DNA from: Streptococcus sp. SPS1
GTDB taxonomy: Bacteria > Bacillota > Bacilli > Lactobacillales > Streptococcaceae
Assembly (NCBI RefSeq): GCF_030439915.1
Contig: NZ_JAQFJG010000001.1
Span: forward strand, 124,001-188,000
Length of the DNA stretch: 64,000 bases
Reading direction: 5' to 3'
The notes under the pieces: model-generated
Databases searched by the model: none
Told to the model about the DNA's origin: nothing
The model's input: only the letters and a program-made list of their open reading frames with translations
Part shown: positions 46,701 through 55,293 of the stretch, piece by piece
Layout of the letters: each line of letters starts with the position of its first letter
Position numbering within the stretch: position 1 is the first letter of the stretch
Position numbers and translations under genes: made by a program

Positions 46701-49700
46701 TGCTGGCTTCCATATACCATTTTCTTTTACGAAGACATCGCCAGTTGCGGTATTAACGAAGGTATCTCCGTCTTTTCCTGTGTCTGGTGTCGGATCTGTT
46801 TTACCATTTAAGATATCTTTTCCATCTGCGCCTTTTGGTCCTCTGATGTTACCTGCTGGTTTCCATGTGCCATTTTCTTTTACGAAAACGTCACCCGTTG
46901 CAGTATTAACGAAGGTGTCACCATCTTTACCCTGAGTTTCACTTGGGTTTTCTGTTCCGTTTAAGATATCTTTTCCGTCGCGTCCATCTCGTCCATCGTT
47001 TCCGTCTACTCCGTCGTAGATATCCTCTTCGGTAATTTTTTCATCAATGCCTTCATCATAGATTCCATTATTGTTATTATCATAATAAACCGTAATATGA
47101 ACTCCAATTTGTTTTCGTGTTGGTTGAGTTTCATCCACACTTCTTGCTCTTCTAGTTCTAGGTTGAGCTGGATTTTCATAAATTGGTGTTAATGCCACTT
47201 TTGGTGTACGACCATCTCGGCCGTTCGTTCCATTTTTCACAGTGACAGTAATTGGTTTTTTACCCTCTGGTTGAGTAACCGTGATTGTATAACTTCCATC
47301 TGGAGTTTCCTCTACACTTACTTCTGGTGTAAAACCGTCTTTCCCGTTGGTACCATTTGCTCCTGTTTCCCCTTTATCACCTTTCGTAATTTTAGGAACT
47401 ACAGTTGCTGTAACTATTGGACTTGTAGCTTTATTTGGTTCTGTTTGTGTTACACGGATATTTTCACCTTTTACTACAGCTGTATCTATGGTAACTGACC
47501 AGGTTCCTTCCGAAACTGTAGCGGTTTTAACTGTACCATCTGGAAGGGTAATGTTAATCGTCGAACCGTTTATCCCTTTACCTGTAATGGTTGTAGCGCC
47601 TTCTATAATGGCATCTACCCCTGCTTCCTTAGATGGAACTAATCCCTCTTTTGCAATAACAGTGGCACTGATATCGTTACTAAGCGTTTTGTTTTCTTCT
47701 TTTTGTCGAGCAGAAATACTTTGCCCTTTTACGAGCGGTGCTGTCGTAGCTACTGTCCATGTTCCATCTACTGCAACTTCAGCTGTCTTCTCAACTCCAT
47801 CTGGAAGGGTAACGGTCACTGTTGCGCCAGCAACACCACTTCCCTTAATCACATTCGTTCCCTCTTGAGCCTCTGTGATAACTGGAATTTTAGAAAGAGA
47901 ATCTACTACATTCAAGACAAGGGTTTCTCTGGCTTCAGCACCGCCTAATGAATCATCATTTCGTGCGATAAAGGTAAACACAATACGCCCCGTTTTTGTT
48001 GGTGTTCCTGTAATTGTACGATTTGTAGGATTATAAGTTAAGCCATAAGCTCCTAGGAAATAATTAGCAATATTGGATTCGACAATTCCATAATCATATC
48101 CACTAACTGCATTGATAAGGGCGTCTGTTCCATAAACACTAGCATGTTCGTTTGGCTTTACAGTTACCTCAGCTATTGGAGTTCCAACTTGAACATTTTG
48201 CTCTCTAGGAGTAATTTCAATTGTGGCTGGAAGTTTCGTTACATGAAAACGTATAGTCGCTCTTTTATCGTTGCCACTTACTCCGCTTAGTCTTGCTGTC
48301 ACTGTGACTGAATAGTCACCAACTTCAGTAGGAGTTCCTTCAATTCTTTTATGTACTGCATTATATGTTACACCAGATGGCAATCTACTCCCAACCTCTA
48401 CATCTATCCCCTCTGCTGCAGTCAAGTCTACAGGTTCAATTGGGGATAAAACAGTCGTTGTTCGTTCTTGGTCTTCTATAAAATCAAATTCCTTAGCAGT
48501 AACTGTCAATGGGATATCGAGTGTTTTTGCAACACCTCCATAAACTCCCGTATATGTTTTAGACAGTGTTGTGCTCAGATGAATGGTATGATGTCCTACA
48601 ACTGTAGGTGTTCCTGTTATCTTTCCTGAAGTTGCATCATAAGATAAGCCAAGTTCTGATAAGGCTTTAGGATAGTACTGCCCTTTGATTGTTACAGTTG
48701 GTACGGCAAGTGTAGAAAGTGCATCCTTAATAATGGTAATCTCGGGTATAGGATTTGTAGCTGTTACTGTAACCGAAGAAGGTGTAGCCGTCAAGATCGG
48801 TTCTAGTTTAGTTACTGTAAGAGTAACTTGCTTACTTGTTACTCGCCCTCCAAGTGTATCTGGCATAATCGCCCGAACATTAAATCTATAGGTACCTACC
48901 CCTGCTGTTGGAGATCCTGTAATTTGGTGAGTTGATGAATCATAACTCACCCCATCTGGTGCATATTCTAAATAAATTTTTGCACGTGAATCAAAATCCG
49001 ATACCGTAATTGGAGTCATCCTTTCGTTCGCAGCAAATGTCTGATTTTCATGGTCAATAGTGAGTTCTGATATAGCAGGTAGTACTACAATATAAATTGT
49101 CTTCTCAATAGTTCTGGAAGCGTTCCTATCCGCATAGTCGTCCGGCATTGTGACAGAAACTGGAATTTCATAGACATAGGCTTCACCATATTTCAATTTA
49201 CTTGGAGTTCCTGCAATGGTTCCTGTATGTGTCGCTTCATCATATGAAAAGCTCAAACCCTCTGGTAAATCACTTGGATCAATGTTCAATGTTGAATGCG
49301 AATCATGCTTGATTGTAATCGGTAAAATTTCCGTCCCAACAGGCGCTAACAGACGAGTTTTGTTAGAAGTATAGGCATCCGTTGGTTGTGTTGGCGAACT
49401 GATTGTCAGGCTTGGGGTAAATCCTGTTACATTAATGGTATAGGTAGTGGTTGTAGTACGAAAAATTCCATTTGACCCTCTTCTACTAATTGTTGCAGTG
49501 AGCTCATAGCTACCAACTTTATTCGGGATTCCTGTAATTTGCGTTCCATCCTTGCTAATTTTTAGACCAGAAACTAAAAAACCTTTTCGATATACCCCTC
49601 CATAACCCGTATAGAAATCATAGGAATCATCCGTACGATAGGTTACATTTGCATCATCAGGCGCATTTTGTAAGCCAAGACCAGATACCTCCGATAATAC

Positions 49701-52562
49701 CGGAACTTCTACAGTTTCTGGAGGAACGACAAATTCTTTCTCCTTCACAGTTAGATGCACAACAGTCGACTTAAAAACTCCATCCTTAATAGCAAGAATT
49801 GGAATCACATATTTCCCTTCATAAAGACCCTTCCCTATAATTTTGTTACCCTCAAGTCGAGTTCCTTTGGGAAGCTTTGTCTTATCAACCTTAATGGTCA
49901 CCCCTTCACTTGGAGTTGTTGTGATAACCATTTCTTTCCACTCTTCACCTTCAAAAATTTCTTGGTTATCATTGGTAACAGAAATCGTCAAATCTGCTAC
50001 TGGATTAGGATCTATGTCATAATAAAACTCTGTAAAGGTTTCGTGCTTTTCCCCATTACCATCTATAAATGTCACATAGACACGTGCCTTTTGTTGGGAT
50101 GGAGTAGATTTCAACCCGTAAATAGAGATGGTGGCGTTCGAGTCACTGGTGTTCCCTTCAAAAAGAGCATAACCCCCGCTTGGCTCCACACGAATTCCTG
50201 TAATTTTGGAGTTGTTTTCCATCGAAACTGGTATCGGGCTTGGAACTGTTCCCTCGCGCCAATGCTGATTTGGGATCGGATTGATAGCATCTACAATCTC
50301 AAACTCAAATGTCCGCGGAGCACCCGTCTGATAGTGACCATCATGTGCCTTCACTGAAAATGAATATTTCCCCATGGCAACTTTCGTGCCTGCTGTTTTG
50401 ACCACATAGGCTTCTGTTGGATGTCCTTCCGTATCCACCTTTCCAGGAACTGCTCTCAACTCAACCCCTGCTGGAAAACTATCTGCTTTTATATAGGCAT
50501 TGTCTTTATTAAGCGTGACTTTTCCTAGGATTTGTTCCTTATCAGAAATCGGAAGTGAAACCTTATCGGTCGTTTTATCTATATAGTCTTCATTCGGTTC
50601 AAAAAGAGCATCCGCATTGGTTAGCGCATAAGTGCGAGTTGTTCCATCAAGATTTCTATAAGCAGAAATAGAATTTTCATACGTTGTAAAATTCAATGTA
50701 ATCGTTTTGACCAAGCCCAGACTATCAGTCATTTGAAATTTCACTGAATAGTCTCCTGCCGTTTTGGGTAATTTTGTAAATTGAAGGTAGTATGGGGTTT
50801 TATCTAGAATATAAGTATAATCACCTTTCAGTTCTCCACTTGACAAAGCATACTCTGGCATTGTTTGGAAATCGATAGCATTACCGTAAAATCCCTTATC
50901 AGGTGCCTTGTCTTTTCTTAAGTCCAGCAACTTAACTTCTACTCCAGCTGAAGCAGATAAAACATGAAAATCGGCAATGGATAAGCCTTGTTTATTATTG
51001 TTAGGATAATCTGTAGAACGGTCCATTGGAGCAAAGATGGGAAGCATCGCATAGTAGCGCTTCGTATCTGCAGTAGCATTTTCAATAGTTTGGTTATCCG
51101 TACTCATAAAATATCCAAAGGGAGTCGTTGGCATACGGAGTCCAATCGTAATGTCTGTTTTTGGTCCAGAAGAATCTCTATATTCGGCAGTCAAATCTCC
51201 ATAACTAATAATCGGAGAAGTATGGTCAGGATATTTGTTACTTCTGCTACTATAAGAACCACTATTAATATTGTCAACAGTATTATCCTTAAATACGGGA
51301 ACATAGGTTTCTCTGTCATCACTTGAAGATGCTAATACCATAAATCCAAAGTGAGTCGTTGCTGTAATTCTTATGGTTCCAGCTACTTTCACTTGAGGAT
51401 TTGTCTTGGATTGGAAGCCAACCTCATAATCTCCTGCCATAGCTCTCGTTGGGGTCAGGGTGGCAGTTAACCAGCCACCTTCCAAGTCCAAAGTAAAGCC
51501 TAAACCCTTGGCTCCCTGGGTCATTTCTAAGTCAGAGGCTTCAATGTTTGTAAATCCAACCTTATACCTTATTTCATAAGTGTGTTGACCATTTCCAGGA
51601 AAAGTCATACTTTCGTTACTTGTGTAACCAGCTGTTCGATTTTCTAGGGTCAGGTAGGGTTGTCCAGTGACAGCAGGGATCGGATACTCTACTTTCCTCT
51701 TTTTCCTCGGTTTTCCCGTATCGGAGTTCTGGACTTTAAACGTCACTTTCCCAACGCTTCCTTCTACCAAGGTGAGCGTTTGATGGTCTGTAGCATTGGC
51801 AGGGAGACTCCAACCTTTGAGAGCTTCGTGTCCGTCTAAGGAAGCTTGAACCGTCACTTCCTTTTTTGCAACTGCTTCAAAGGTAGAAACCGTTTCTTCC
51901 TTGTCCTCACTAGCTAGGACAAGCCCTGATTTTTCATCCACGTAGTCAACTGTATACTTGAGCGTGACCGTACGGTTTGTAGCTTCTTCTTCTCCGAATC
52001 CCTCTACTTCGTAAACGAAGACATTGTCTTCTCCTTCAACAATCTCTTTGATCATAGTCGTTGGATTACCGTCTGGGACATAATAATTCTCTAATTGGCT
52101 ATCATTTGCAAGCTCCGCCCCAATTTCTGTGACCGTAGCTCTCGCCTTTGCTTCACTAGTCTCAACAGTCTTTGTCTTGGTCACCTCATGAACCACTGTC
52201 TTCCGTTGACGGTCAACATAGCGGACTTTGTAGACGATACTGACTGCTCGTTTAGGAGTAGTCAGTCCTTCACTCGTCCCCCTTTCTCCCCTTGAGTCAG
52301 CCTCCTCAGTCGGATGCACCCCTGGTTGAGACGAGGTGACGATAAGGTGATCTGTTTCAACATCTGACGTGCTCGCTCCGCTAGTCTCCACCCTATCCAA
52401 TGGCTTCGAATCAGAGGCAGTAGCATTTTCTTCTGCTTGTACAGGGGATAGCAAGGACCCCATCAACACAGCCGGCCCCACTAAACCAATCAAAGCCGAA
52501 TTAGCCCCATAAGCCTTATATTTACGGATAGAAAATATTTCCTTATGTTCTCCTTTTTTCAC
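43737..52562 (-). CDS. Giant repeat-rich LPXTG adhesin (2941 residues)
   Basis: YSIRK signal (FSIRKYKAYGANSALIG, cleaved near VQAEE), then two MucBP/Rib-like blocks (about 85-275; VYKVRYVDRQRKTVVHEV and LKYTVDYVDEKSGLVL). A unique region follows (about 300-640). Next are many Ig-like putative-adhesion domains with the IxGTPTxxG signature (about 640-1640) and two LPDG-type Big domains (about 1640-1800). Then come three 120-residue GKDGDTFVNTATGDVFVKEN/collagen-like repeats (about 1855-2200), 13 tandem NDGTHTVTI-NPDG-KDG repeats (about 2230-2745), a 13-residue GPKPDSPKP repeat (about 2757-2835), LPETG and a membrane/basic tail (YVGRRKED). Sortase-anchored. It follows the DivIVA-like gene by 29 bp, and a poly-G promoter lies upstream. 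Ligand unknown. Confidence 0.92.
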   Translation of the reverse strand: MKKGEHKEIFSIRKYKAYGANSALIGLVGPAVLMGSLLSPVQAEENATASDSKPLDRVETSGASTSDVETDHLIVTSSQPGVHPTEEADSRGERGTSEGLTTPKRAVSIVYKVRYVDRQRKTVVHEVTKTKTVETSEAKARATVTEIGAELANDSQLENYYVPDGNPTTMIKEIVEGEDNVFVYEVEGFGEEEATNRTVTLKYTVDYVDEKSGLVLASEDKEETVSTFEAVAKKEVTVQASLDGHEALKGWSLPANATDHQTLTLVEGSVGKVTFKVQNSDTGKPRKKRKVEYPIPAVTGQPYLTLENRTAGYTSNESMTFPGNGQHTYEIRYKVGFTNIEASDLEMTQGAKGLGFTLDLEGGWLTATLTPTRAMAGDYEVGFQSKTNPQVKVAGTIRITATTHFGFMVLASSSDDRETYVPVFKDNTVDNINSGSYSSRSNKYPDHTSPIISYGDLTAEYRDSSGPKTDITIGLRMPTTPFGYFMSTDNQTIENATADTKRYYAMLPIFAPMDRSTDYPNNNKQGLSIADFHVLSASAGVEVKLLDLRKDKAPDKGFYGNAIDFQTMPEYALSSGELKGDYTYILDKTPYYLQFTKLPKTAGDYSVKFQMTDSLGLVKTITLNFTTYENSISAYRNLDGTTRTYALTNADALFEPNEDYIDKTTDKVSLPISDKEQILGKVTLNKDNAYIKADSFPAGVELRAVPGKVDTEGHPTEAYVVKTAGTKVAMGKYSFSVKAHDGHYQTGAPRTFEFEIVDAINPIPNQHWREGTVPSPIPVSMENNSKITGIRVEPSGGYALFEGNTSDSNATISIYGLKSTPSQQKARVYVTFIDGNGEKHETFTEFYYDIDPNPVADLTISVTNDNQEIFEGEEWKEMVITTTPSEGVTIKVDKTKLPKGTRLEGNKIIGKGLYEGKYVIPILAIKDGVFKSTVVHLTVKEKEFVVPPETVEVPVLSEVSGLGLQNAPDDANVTYRTDDSYDFYTGYGGVYRKGFLVSGLKISKDGTQITGIPNKVGSYELTATISRRGSNGIFRTTTTTYTINVTGFTPSLTISSPTQPTDAYTSNKTRLLAPVGTEILPITIKHDSHSTLNIDPSDLPEGLSFSYDEATHTGTIAGTPSKLKYGEAYVYEIPVSVTMPDDYADRNASRTIEKTIYIVVLPAISELTIDHENQTFAANERMTPITVSDFDSRAKIYLEYAPDGVSYDSSTHQITGSPTAGVGTYRFNVRAIMPDTLGGRVTSKQVTLTVTKLEPILTATPSSVTVTATNPIPEITIIKDALSTLAVPTVTIKGQYYPKALSELGLSYDATSGKITGTPTVVGHHTIHLSTTLSKTYTGVYGGVAKTLDIPLTVTAKEFDFIEDQERTTTVLSPIEPVDLTAAEGIDVEVGSRLPSGVTYNAVHKRIEGTPTEVGDYSVTVTARLSGVSGNDKRATIRFHVTKLPATIEITPREQNVQVGTPIAEVTVKPNEHASVYGTDALINAVSGYDYGIVESNIANYFLGAYGLTYNPTNRTITGTPTKTGRIVFTFIARNDDSLGGAEARETLVLNVVDSLSKIPVITEAQEGTNVIKGSGVAGATVTVTLPDGVEKTAEVAVDGTWTVATTAPLVKGQSISARQKEENKTLSNDISATVIAKEGLVPSKEAGVDAIIEGATTITGKGINGSTINITLPDGTVKTATVSEGTWSVTIDTAVVKGENIRVTQTEPNKATSPIVTATVVPKITKGDKGETGANGTNGKDGFTPEVSVEETPDGSYTITVTQPEGKKPITVTVKNGTNGRDGRTPKVALTPIYENPAQPRTRRARSVDETQPTRKQIGVHITVYYDNNNNGIYDEGIDEKITEEDIYDGVDGNDGRDGRDGKDILNGTENPSETQGKDGDTFVNTATGDVFVKENGTWKPAGNIRGPKGADGKDILNGKTDPTPDTGKDGDTFVNTATGDVFVKENGIWKPAGNIKGLQGDAGATGANGADGHDGAAGRDGKDILNGTATPDETQGKDGDTFVNTATGDVFVKENGTWKPAGNIRGPKGADGKDILNGKTDPTPDTGKDGDTFVNTATGDVFVKENGAWKPAGNIKGLQGDAGATGANGADGRDGAAGRDGKDILNGTENPSETQGKDGDTFVNTATGDVFVKENGTWKPAGNIRGPKGADGKDILNGKTDPTPDTGKDGDTFVNTATGDVFVKENGAWKPAGNIKGLKGDKGENGTNGTDGAAGATGATGAAGRDGKDGFTPKVTVTDNPDGSHTITITQPDNQPPLTTTVRNGVNGLNGKSLVAKKDGNETKIYVEDPANPGQPLDPTKPLATILDGLKGDNGADGKSPTVTVTDNGDGTHTITVHNPDGSESTTKIKDGENGKTSTIVTTENPDGTYTITVTNPDGTSKKTIIRDGKDGKTPKVEVTDNNDGTHTVKVTDGDGNVRNTIIKDGKDGKAATATIAETNDGNHTVTITNPDGTETTFVVKNGRDGVDGRTPTASVRDNGDGSHTIVITNPEGVTTETTVYDGKSPTVSVTDEHNGTHKITVVNGDGTTTETIIKDGKSPVATVKDNKDGTYTIRVENGNGTVSETTVHDGKSPTARVVDNGDGTHTVTIVNSDGTTSTTTVRDGKSPKLEVINNNNGSYTVKVTGTDGKETSTTIFDGKSPTAKIIDNGDGTHTVTIIDSDGHSYTSTIKDGKDGQSPTASVRNNNDGTHTVTIINPDGSKTETVIKDGKDGKSPTVNVKDNGDGTHTITIVNTDGGVITTVIRDGKCGCNNQPGGSTGPKPDSPKPEGSTGPKPDSPKPEGSTGPKPDSPKPEGSTGPKPDSPKPEGSTGPKPDSPKPEGSTGPKPDSPKPGGSRFEIPEPPVHEIPEYIGVVPVEPTPVGSTPSAPTPAEPVEPTPNEPAPEMPIPSANTNPIVPTLVFENHENRLPETGTQSDYLFLLLGSGILLSLYVGRRKED
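44056..44292 (-). repeat. 39-bp tandem coding repeats (Pro-rich wall-spanning region)
   Basis: About six units of 39 bp encoding GPKPDSPKPEGST. Copies differ only at third positions (GGTGAG against GGCGAG), so the copy number can change by slippage or recombination. Confidence 0.9.
44325..45880 (-). repeat. Thirteen tandem 34-37-residue NDGTHTVTI/DGK repeats
   Basis: Each unit runs KSPTxxVxDNxDGTHTVTIxNxDGxxTxTxIxDG, often with one or two extra KDG triplets. A fourteenth, isolated unit lies upstream near 47200-47320. DNA identity between units is modest, so these are old duplications. Confidence 0.85.
45967..47000 (-). repeat. 360-bp tandem coding repeats (three units, six half-units)
   Basis: The boundary sequence TTTGATGTTACC recurs at 45970, 46330 and 46690, exactly 360 bp apart. 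Each unit holds two 60-residue halves (NGTWKPAGNIRGPKGADG and NGAWKPAGNIKGLQGDAG types). Near-identical DNA indicates recent amplification. Confidence 0.92.
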
Positions 52563-52591
52563 TGTTCTTGCTCCTTTTCTATTTCTCTACT

Positions 52592-53128
52592 TTAGTTCCA
52601 GTTTGACTTATTAAAACTTGGGAGAAAGATAACCTGTTTTGACTTTTCAACCACTTCTTCTGAACGAGTGATATCTGCATCCAACTCTTCTTTTATTCGA
52701 ACAAAATCCTCCGTCTCCGAATTCTCAAAAGCCTCTTTATATCGTCTCAACGTTTCTTGTAACTCTTTAGACAACTCCTCTTTCTGCGCAACCACTCTAT
52801 TCTTGATTCCATTTAGAGTTTCCATTGATTGATTAAAGCGTGCAAATTCATCTGATATTGTTTTATTGGCATCACAGAGCAACTCTGTCGCTTCTTGCTT
52901 GGCTTCTTCTACCAAACGTTTTGACAATTGTTTCGCATCAATGATAGCCTCACGAACCAGCTCCTCTTGAGAGCGAAATTTATGTAGTTGAGCATTCAAC
53001 TGTTCAATCATTTCTGATTTTCCTTCAAGTTCTTGTTTGAGGTGTGCTTTTTCCCCCTCCAAACGGCTAATCAAATCATCGACTTCCCTTTTCTTATATC
53101 CAAAAAGACTTCTTCTTATATTTCCCAT
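52592..53128 (-). CDS. DivIVA-domain coiled-coil protein next to the giant adhesin
   Basis: 178 residues. The start region MGNIRRSLFGYKKREVDDLISRLEGE resembles the DivIVA/GpsB motif (xxFGYxxxEVDxFL). A nearly continuous coiled coil follows to about residue 165 (KAHLKQELEGKSEMIEQLNAQL...). The start is at 53128, with AGAGGAAAG just upstream; an in-frame ATG at 53176 has no such site. It is soluble and cytoplasmic. The 29-bp gap to the adhesin implies co-transcription. It is much shorter than the core streptococcal DivIVA (about 260 residues) and is not in the divIVA neighbourhood, so it is a paralogue, perhaps positioning secretion of the adhesin (inference). Confidence 0.85.
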   Translation of the reverse strand: MGNIRRSLFGYKKREVDDLISRLEGEKAHLKQELEGKSEMIEQLNAQLHKFRSQEELVREAIIDAKQLSKRLVEEAKQEATELLCDANKTISDEFARFNQSMETLNGIKNRVVAQKEELSKELQETLRRYKEAFENSETEDFVRIKEELDADITRSEEVVEKSKQVIFLPSFNKSNWN

Positions 53129-53541
53129 GTTTCTTTCCTCTTTTACAACGGCTGAGTGTGGATTCAAATCTATCACATTTGTATTTCTTTACCCTACTTT
53201 ACTAAGTCCTTCTCAGCTTGAGTTCCAACTGATTTTTTTCTTCTTCATTTCATAGTCCCTTTCCTCTACTTTAGCTCTATGTACGAAAAAACATATAACG
53301 TTGCAACATTACATGATTTCTAATTTATTCACTTATTTTTCCTATATTTTAACTTTCCTAGGCGCCAAGGCAACTTCTTTACCACTTTATCATTCATATC
53401 CTTACTTCTACACTTGTTTCATTAGCAAGGATAAAAAGCAAAACCGCCCTAGAAGTAAACTAGTAAGAAGTCCTTTTTATTCCTCATTAAAAATTCTCTT
53501 ATACTTTTCTTACGTTTTATTGTGCATAAAGTCACATAATA

Positions 53542-53574
53542 ATTCTACCCCCCCCCCCCCCGAAAATTTGTCAA
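53542..53574 (-). promoter_or_regulatory. Candidate phase-variable promoter: TTGACA, G14-containing 21-nt spacer, TAGAAT
   Basis: Minus strand: a consensus -35 TTGACA at 53569-53574, then AATTTTC plus 14 G (plus-strand C run at 53548-53561), then TAGAAT at 53542-53547. The spacer is 21 nt; 17 would need 10 G. It points at the DivIVA-like and adhesin genes with no other gene between. Confidence 0.7.
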
Positions 53575-53675
53575 GGGTTTTTGTATTAAGTTTTTGTTAC
53601 ATTTTTGTTACTTACTTTCCATTTTTATAAGAAATAGCTACTAACTCCAAAGTGATACGGATACTCTTTTATAAC

Positions 53676-53775
53676 GGATTGAAACAAGATATGAGCAAAA
53701 CGATTAAGAAAGTCAAACGAATTTCTAATAATGTTTAGAAGCCAAGGTGTACTGTTCTAGTTTCAATCTACTATA
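53676..53775. repeat. About 100-bp interspersed repeat, copy B
   Basis: Diverged copy of 40899-41002. A further partial copy of its GTGTACT-TTCTAG-TTCAAT end follows at about 53783-53810. Non-coding. Confidence 0.55.
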
Positions 53776-53815
53776 GAAGTCCTTGTGTACTATTCTAGCT
53801 TCAATACTATATATA

Positions 53816-53845
53816 ACAAAAACCCACCAACCTGAGTTGATGAGT
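53816..53845 (-). terminator. Terminator of the amino-acid permease gene
   Basis: Minus strand ACTCATCAAC, short loop, GTTGGTGGGT (with G-U pairs), then T5. Confidence 0.75.
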
Positions 53846-53852
53846 CTTTAAT

Positions 53853-55214
53853 CTATTTTCTAAATTTCCACTGGCTGTAAATCCCGAAACCGATAATCCA
53901 GATAGCTGAACCAATTGCTCCTACAAATGTAGACTCTTGTAAAAAGAGGGTTACAAAGACAAAGGCAAAGAAGAGCATGGTTAAAGGATTTAGGAAACGA
54001 TAATGGGGCATGAGATAGCCATCCGCCATAAAGTCCTGTGACTTGCGGTATTTAAGGTGAGCCACCATAATCAAGATATAAATGGCGATATAGACACCAG
54101 ATGATGAAGCCGTAATCAAGGCAAAGGCATCCGAAACACCTGGCAAGACATTGATAAAGGCTGCTAGGGCAATCAAAACCGCTGAGGCAATGATGGCATT
54201 TTGTGGCACGTTATGACGAGAAAGAGTATCTGCTTTAATCGCCTTTAAGAATGGATTTGGCGAATCATGAGCAATCTGGTACAAATGGCGCCCTGTTGAA
54301 TAAAGGGTTGAGTTAAGGGCAGATGCTGCTGAGGTCAAAACGACGAAGTTAATCAAGGCTGCTGCCCACTTGACACCGGCCAATTCAAATACTGTAACAA
54401 AGGGAGAATCCGCAGAAGCAAGCTCACGCCATGGAATGATAGCCATGATGGCTAAGAGGGCACCACCGTAGAAAAAGGCGATACGCAAAGGAATTTCCTT
54501 AACGGCTTTTGGCAAGACCTGACGTGGATTTTTTGTTTCTGAAGTCGTTACCCCGATAAACTCAATCATGAGGTAGGCAAAGAAAACCATCTGGAAGGCC
54601 ATGACAAAGTTCACTCCACCATTTGGGAAGAGGGAGAAATTGTCAGCAATATTGGCTAGACTTGCTACTCCATGAGGTGTCTTAAAGCCTGTCAAGACCA
54701 TAAAGACTCCTGTTGCAATCATAGCTAAAATAGCCACAATCTTGACCATCGCAAACCAAAACTCAACTTCCCCAAAGAGCTTCACCGCAATCAGATTAAC
54801 CAAGGCTAGAATGGTCAAAAATCCAATCTCAATCATCCAACTCGGCCAAGTTGGGAACCAAAATTGCACATAATGTGCGATAGCAGTGATTTCCGCCATA
54901 CCGATAAAGACAACAGATAACCAGTAAGACCAAACCGAGAAATAGCCCCAGCCCTTACCCAAATGGCGCGTGATAAAGTTGATAAAGGTATGTTGCTCAG
55001 GATCTTGATAGAGCATTTCCCCAACCGCACGCATCATGAGGAACATGAAAGCCCCTGTAATCATATAAATCAGTACAATGGACGGACCTGTTAGGCTGAT
55101 AGAGCGACCTGCTCCCAAAAAGAGTCCTGTTCCGATTGTTCCAGCGATGGCCATAACCTGCACATGACGATTGGTCAGACCACGCTCCATCTTGTTTTTT
55201 TTCTTTGAACTCAT
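53853..55214 (-). CDS. APC-family amino-acid permease
   Basis: 453 residues, 12 hydrophobic helices. The AAT-family start RGLTNRHVQVMAIAGTIGTGLFLGAG and GxxSxxxxxGPS-like helix 1 are typical, as is the Glu in EFIGVTTSETKNPRQVLPKA. It resembles the AroP/AnsP/GabP group of proton symporters for amino acids; the substrate cannot be fixed. Two terminators flank it and it is a single-gene unit. Confidence 0.92.
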   Translation of the reverse strand: MSSKKKNKMERGLTNRHVQVMAIAGTIGTGLFLGAGRSISLTGPSIVLIYMITGAFMFLMMRAVGEMLYQDPEQHTFINFITRHLGKGWGYFSVWSYWLSVVFIGMAEITAIAHYVQFWFPTWPSWMIEIGFLTILALVNLIAVKLFGEVEFWFAMVKIVAILAMIATGVFMVLTGFKTPHGVASLANIADNFSLFPNGGVNFVMAFQMVFFAYLMIEFIGVTTSETKNPRQVLPKAVKEIPLRIAFFYGGALLAIMAIIPWRELASADSPFVTVFELAGVKWAAALINFVVLTSAASALNSTLYSTGRHLYQIAHDSPNPFLKAIKADTLSRHNVPQNAIIASAVLIALAAFINVLPGVSDAFALITASSSGVYIAIYILIMVAHLKYRKSQDFMADGYLMPHYRFLNPLTMLFFAFVFVTLFLQESTFVGAIGSAIWIIGFGIYSQWKFRK

Positions 55215-55246
55215 ATAGTCTCCAATTTCAATTCAATTTAAAATGG

Positions 55247-55289
55247 AAAAAGGAGTGAGTGAAGCGCACAGCCTCCCCACTCCTTTTTT
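55247..55289 (-). terminator. Terminator of greA
   Basis: AAAAAGGAGTG and CACTCC-TTTTTT arms around a GC-containing loop, with A and T runs on both sides. Confidence 0.8.
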
Positions 55290-55293
55290 GTTT

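Larger units (their letters stand above)
53177..53852. other. 676-bp non-coding region upstream of the DivIVA-like/adhesin operon
   Basis: Holds, from right to left, the permease terminator, a diverged repeat (53676-53775), the poly-G promoter (53542-53574) and an AT-rich leader of about 400 bases. Within the leader a 22-codon frame (53329-53397, minus; MNDKVVKKLPWRLGKLKYRK start, AAGGAT in front) and a second weak promoter (TTGCAA, 17 bases, TACATA; near 53280-53310) can be read. Neither is certain. Confidence 0.6.

Noticed and set aside
43862..47868. Long plus-strand open frames opposite the giant adhesin, some with repeated Pro/Val-rich products
   Set aside because: They mirror the repeat structure and codon bias of the minus-strand adhesin, have no ribosome sites, and would encode compositionally odd repeats. 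They are shadows.
53548..53561. The C14 run as a pure sequencing artefact
   Set aside because: Exact length may be uncertain, but the run sits precisely between consensus -35 and -10 hexamers, so the promoter reading is kept with the count flagged as needing resequencing.
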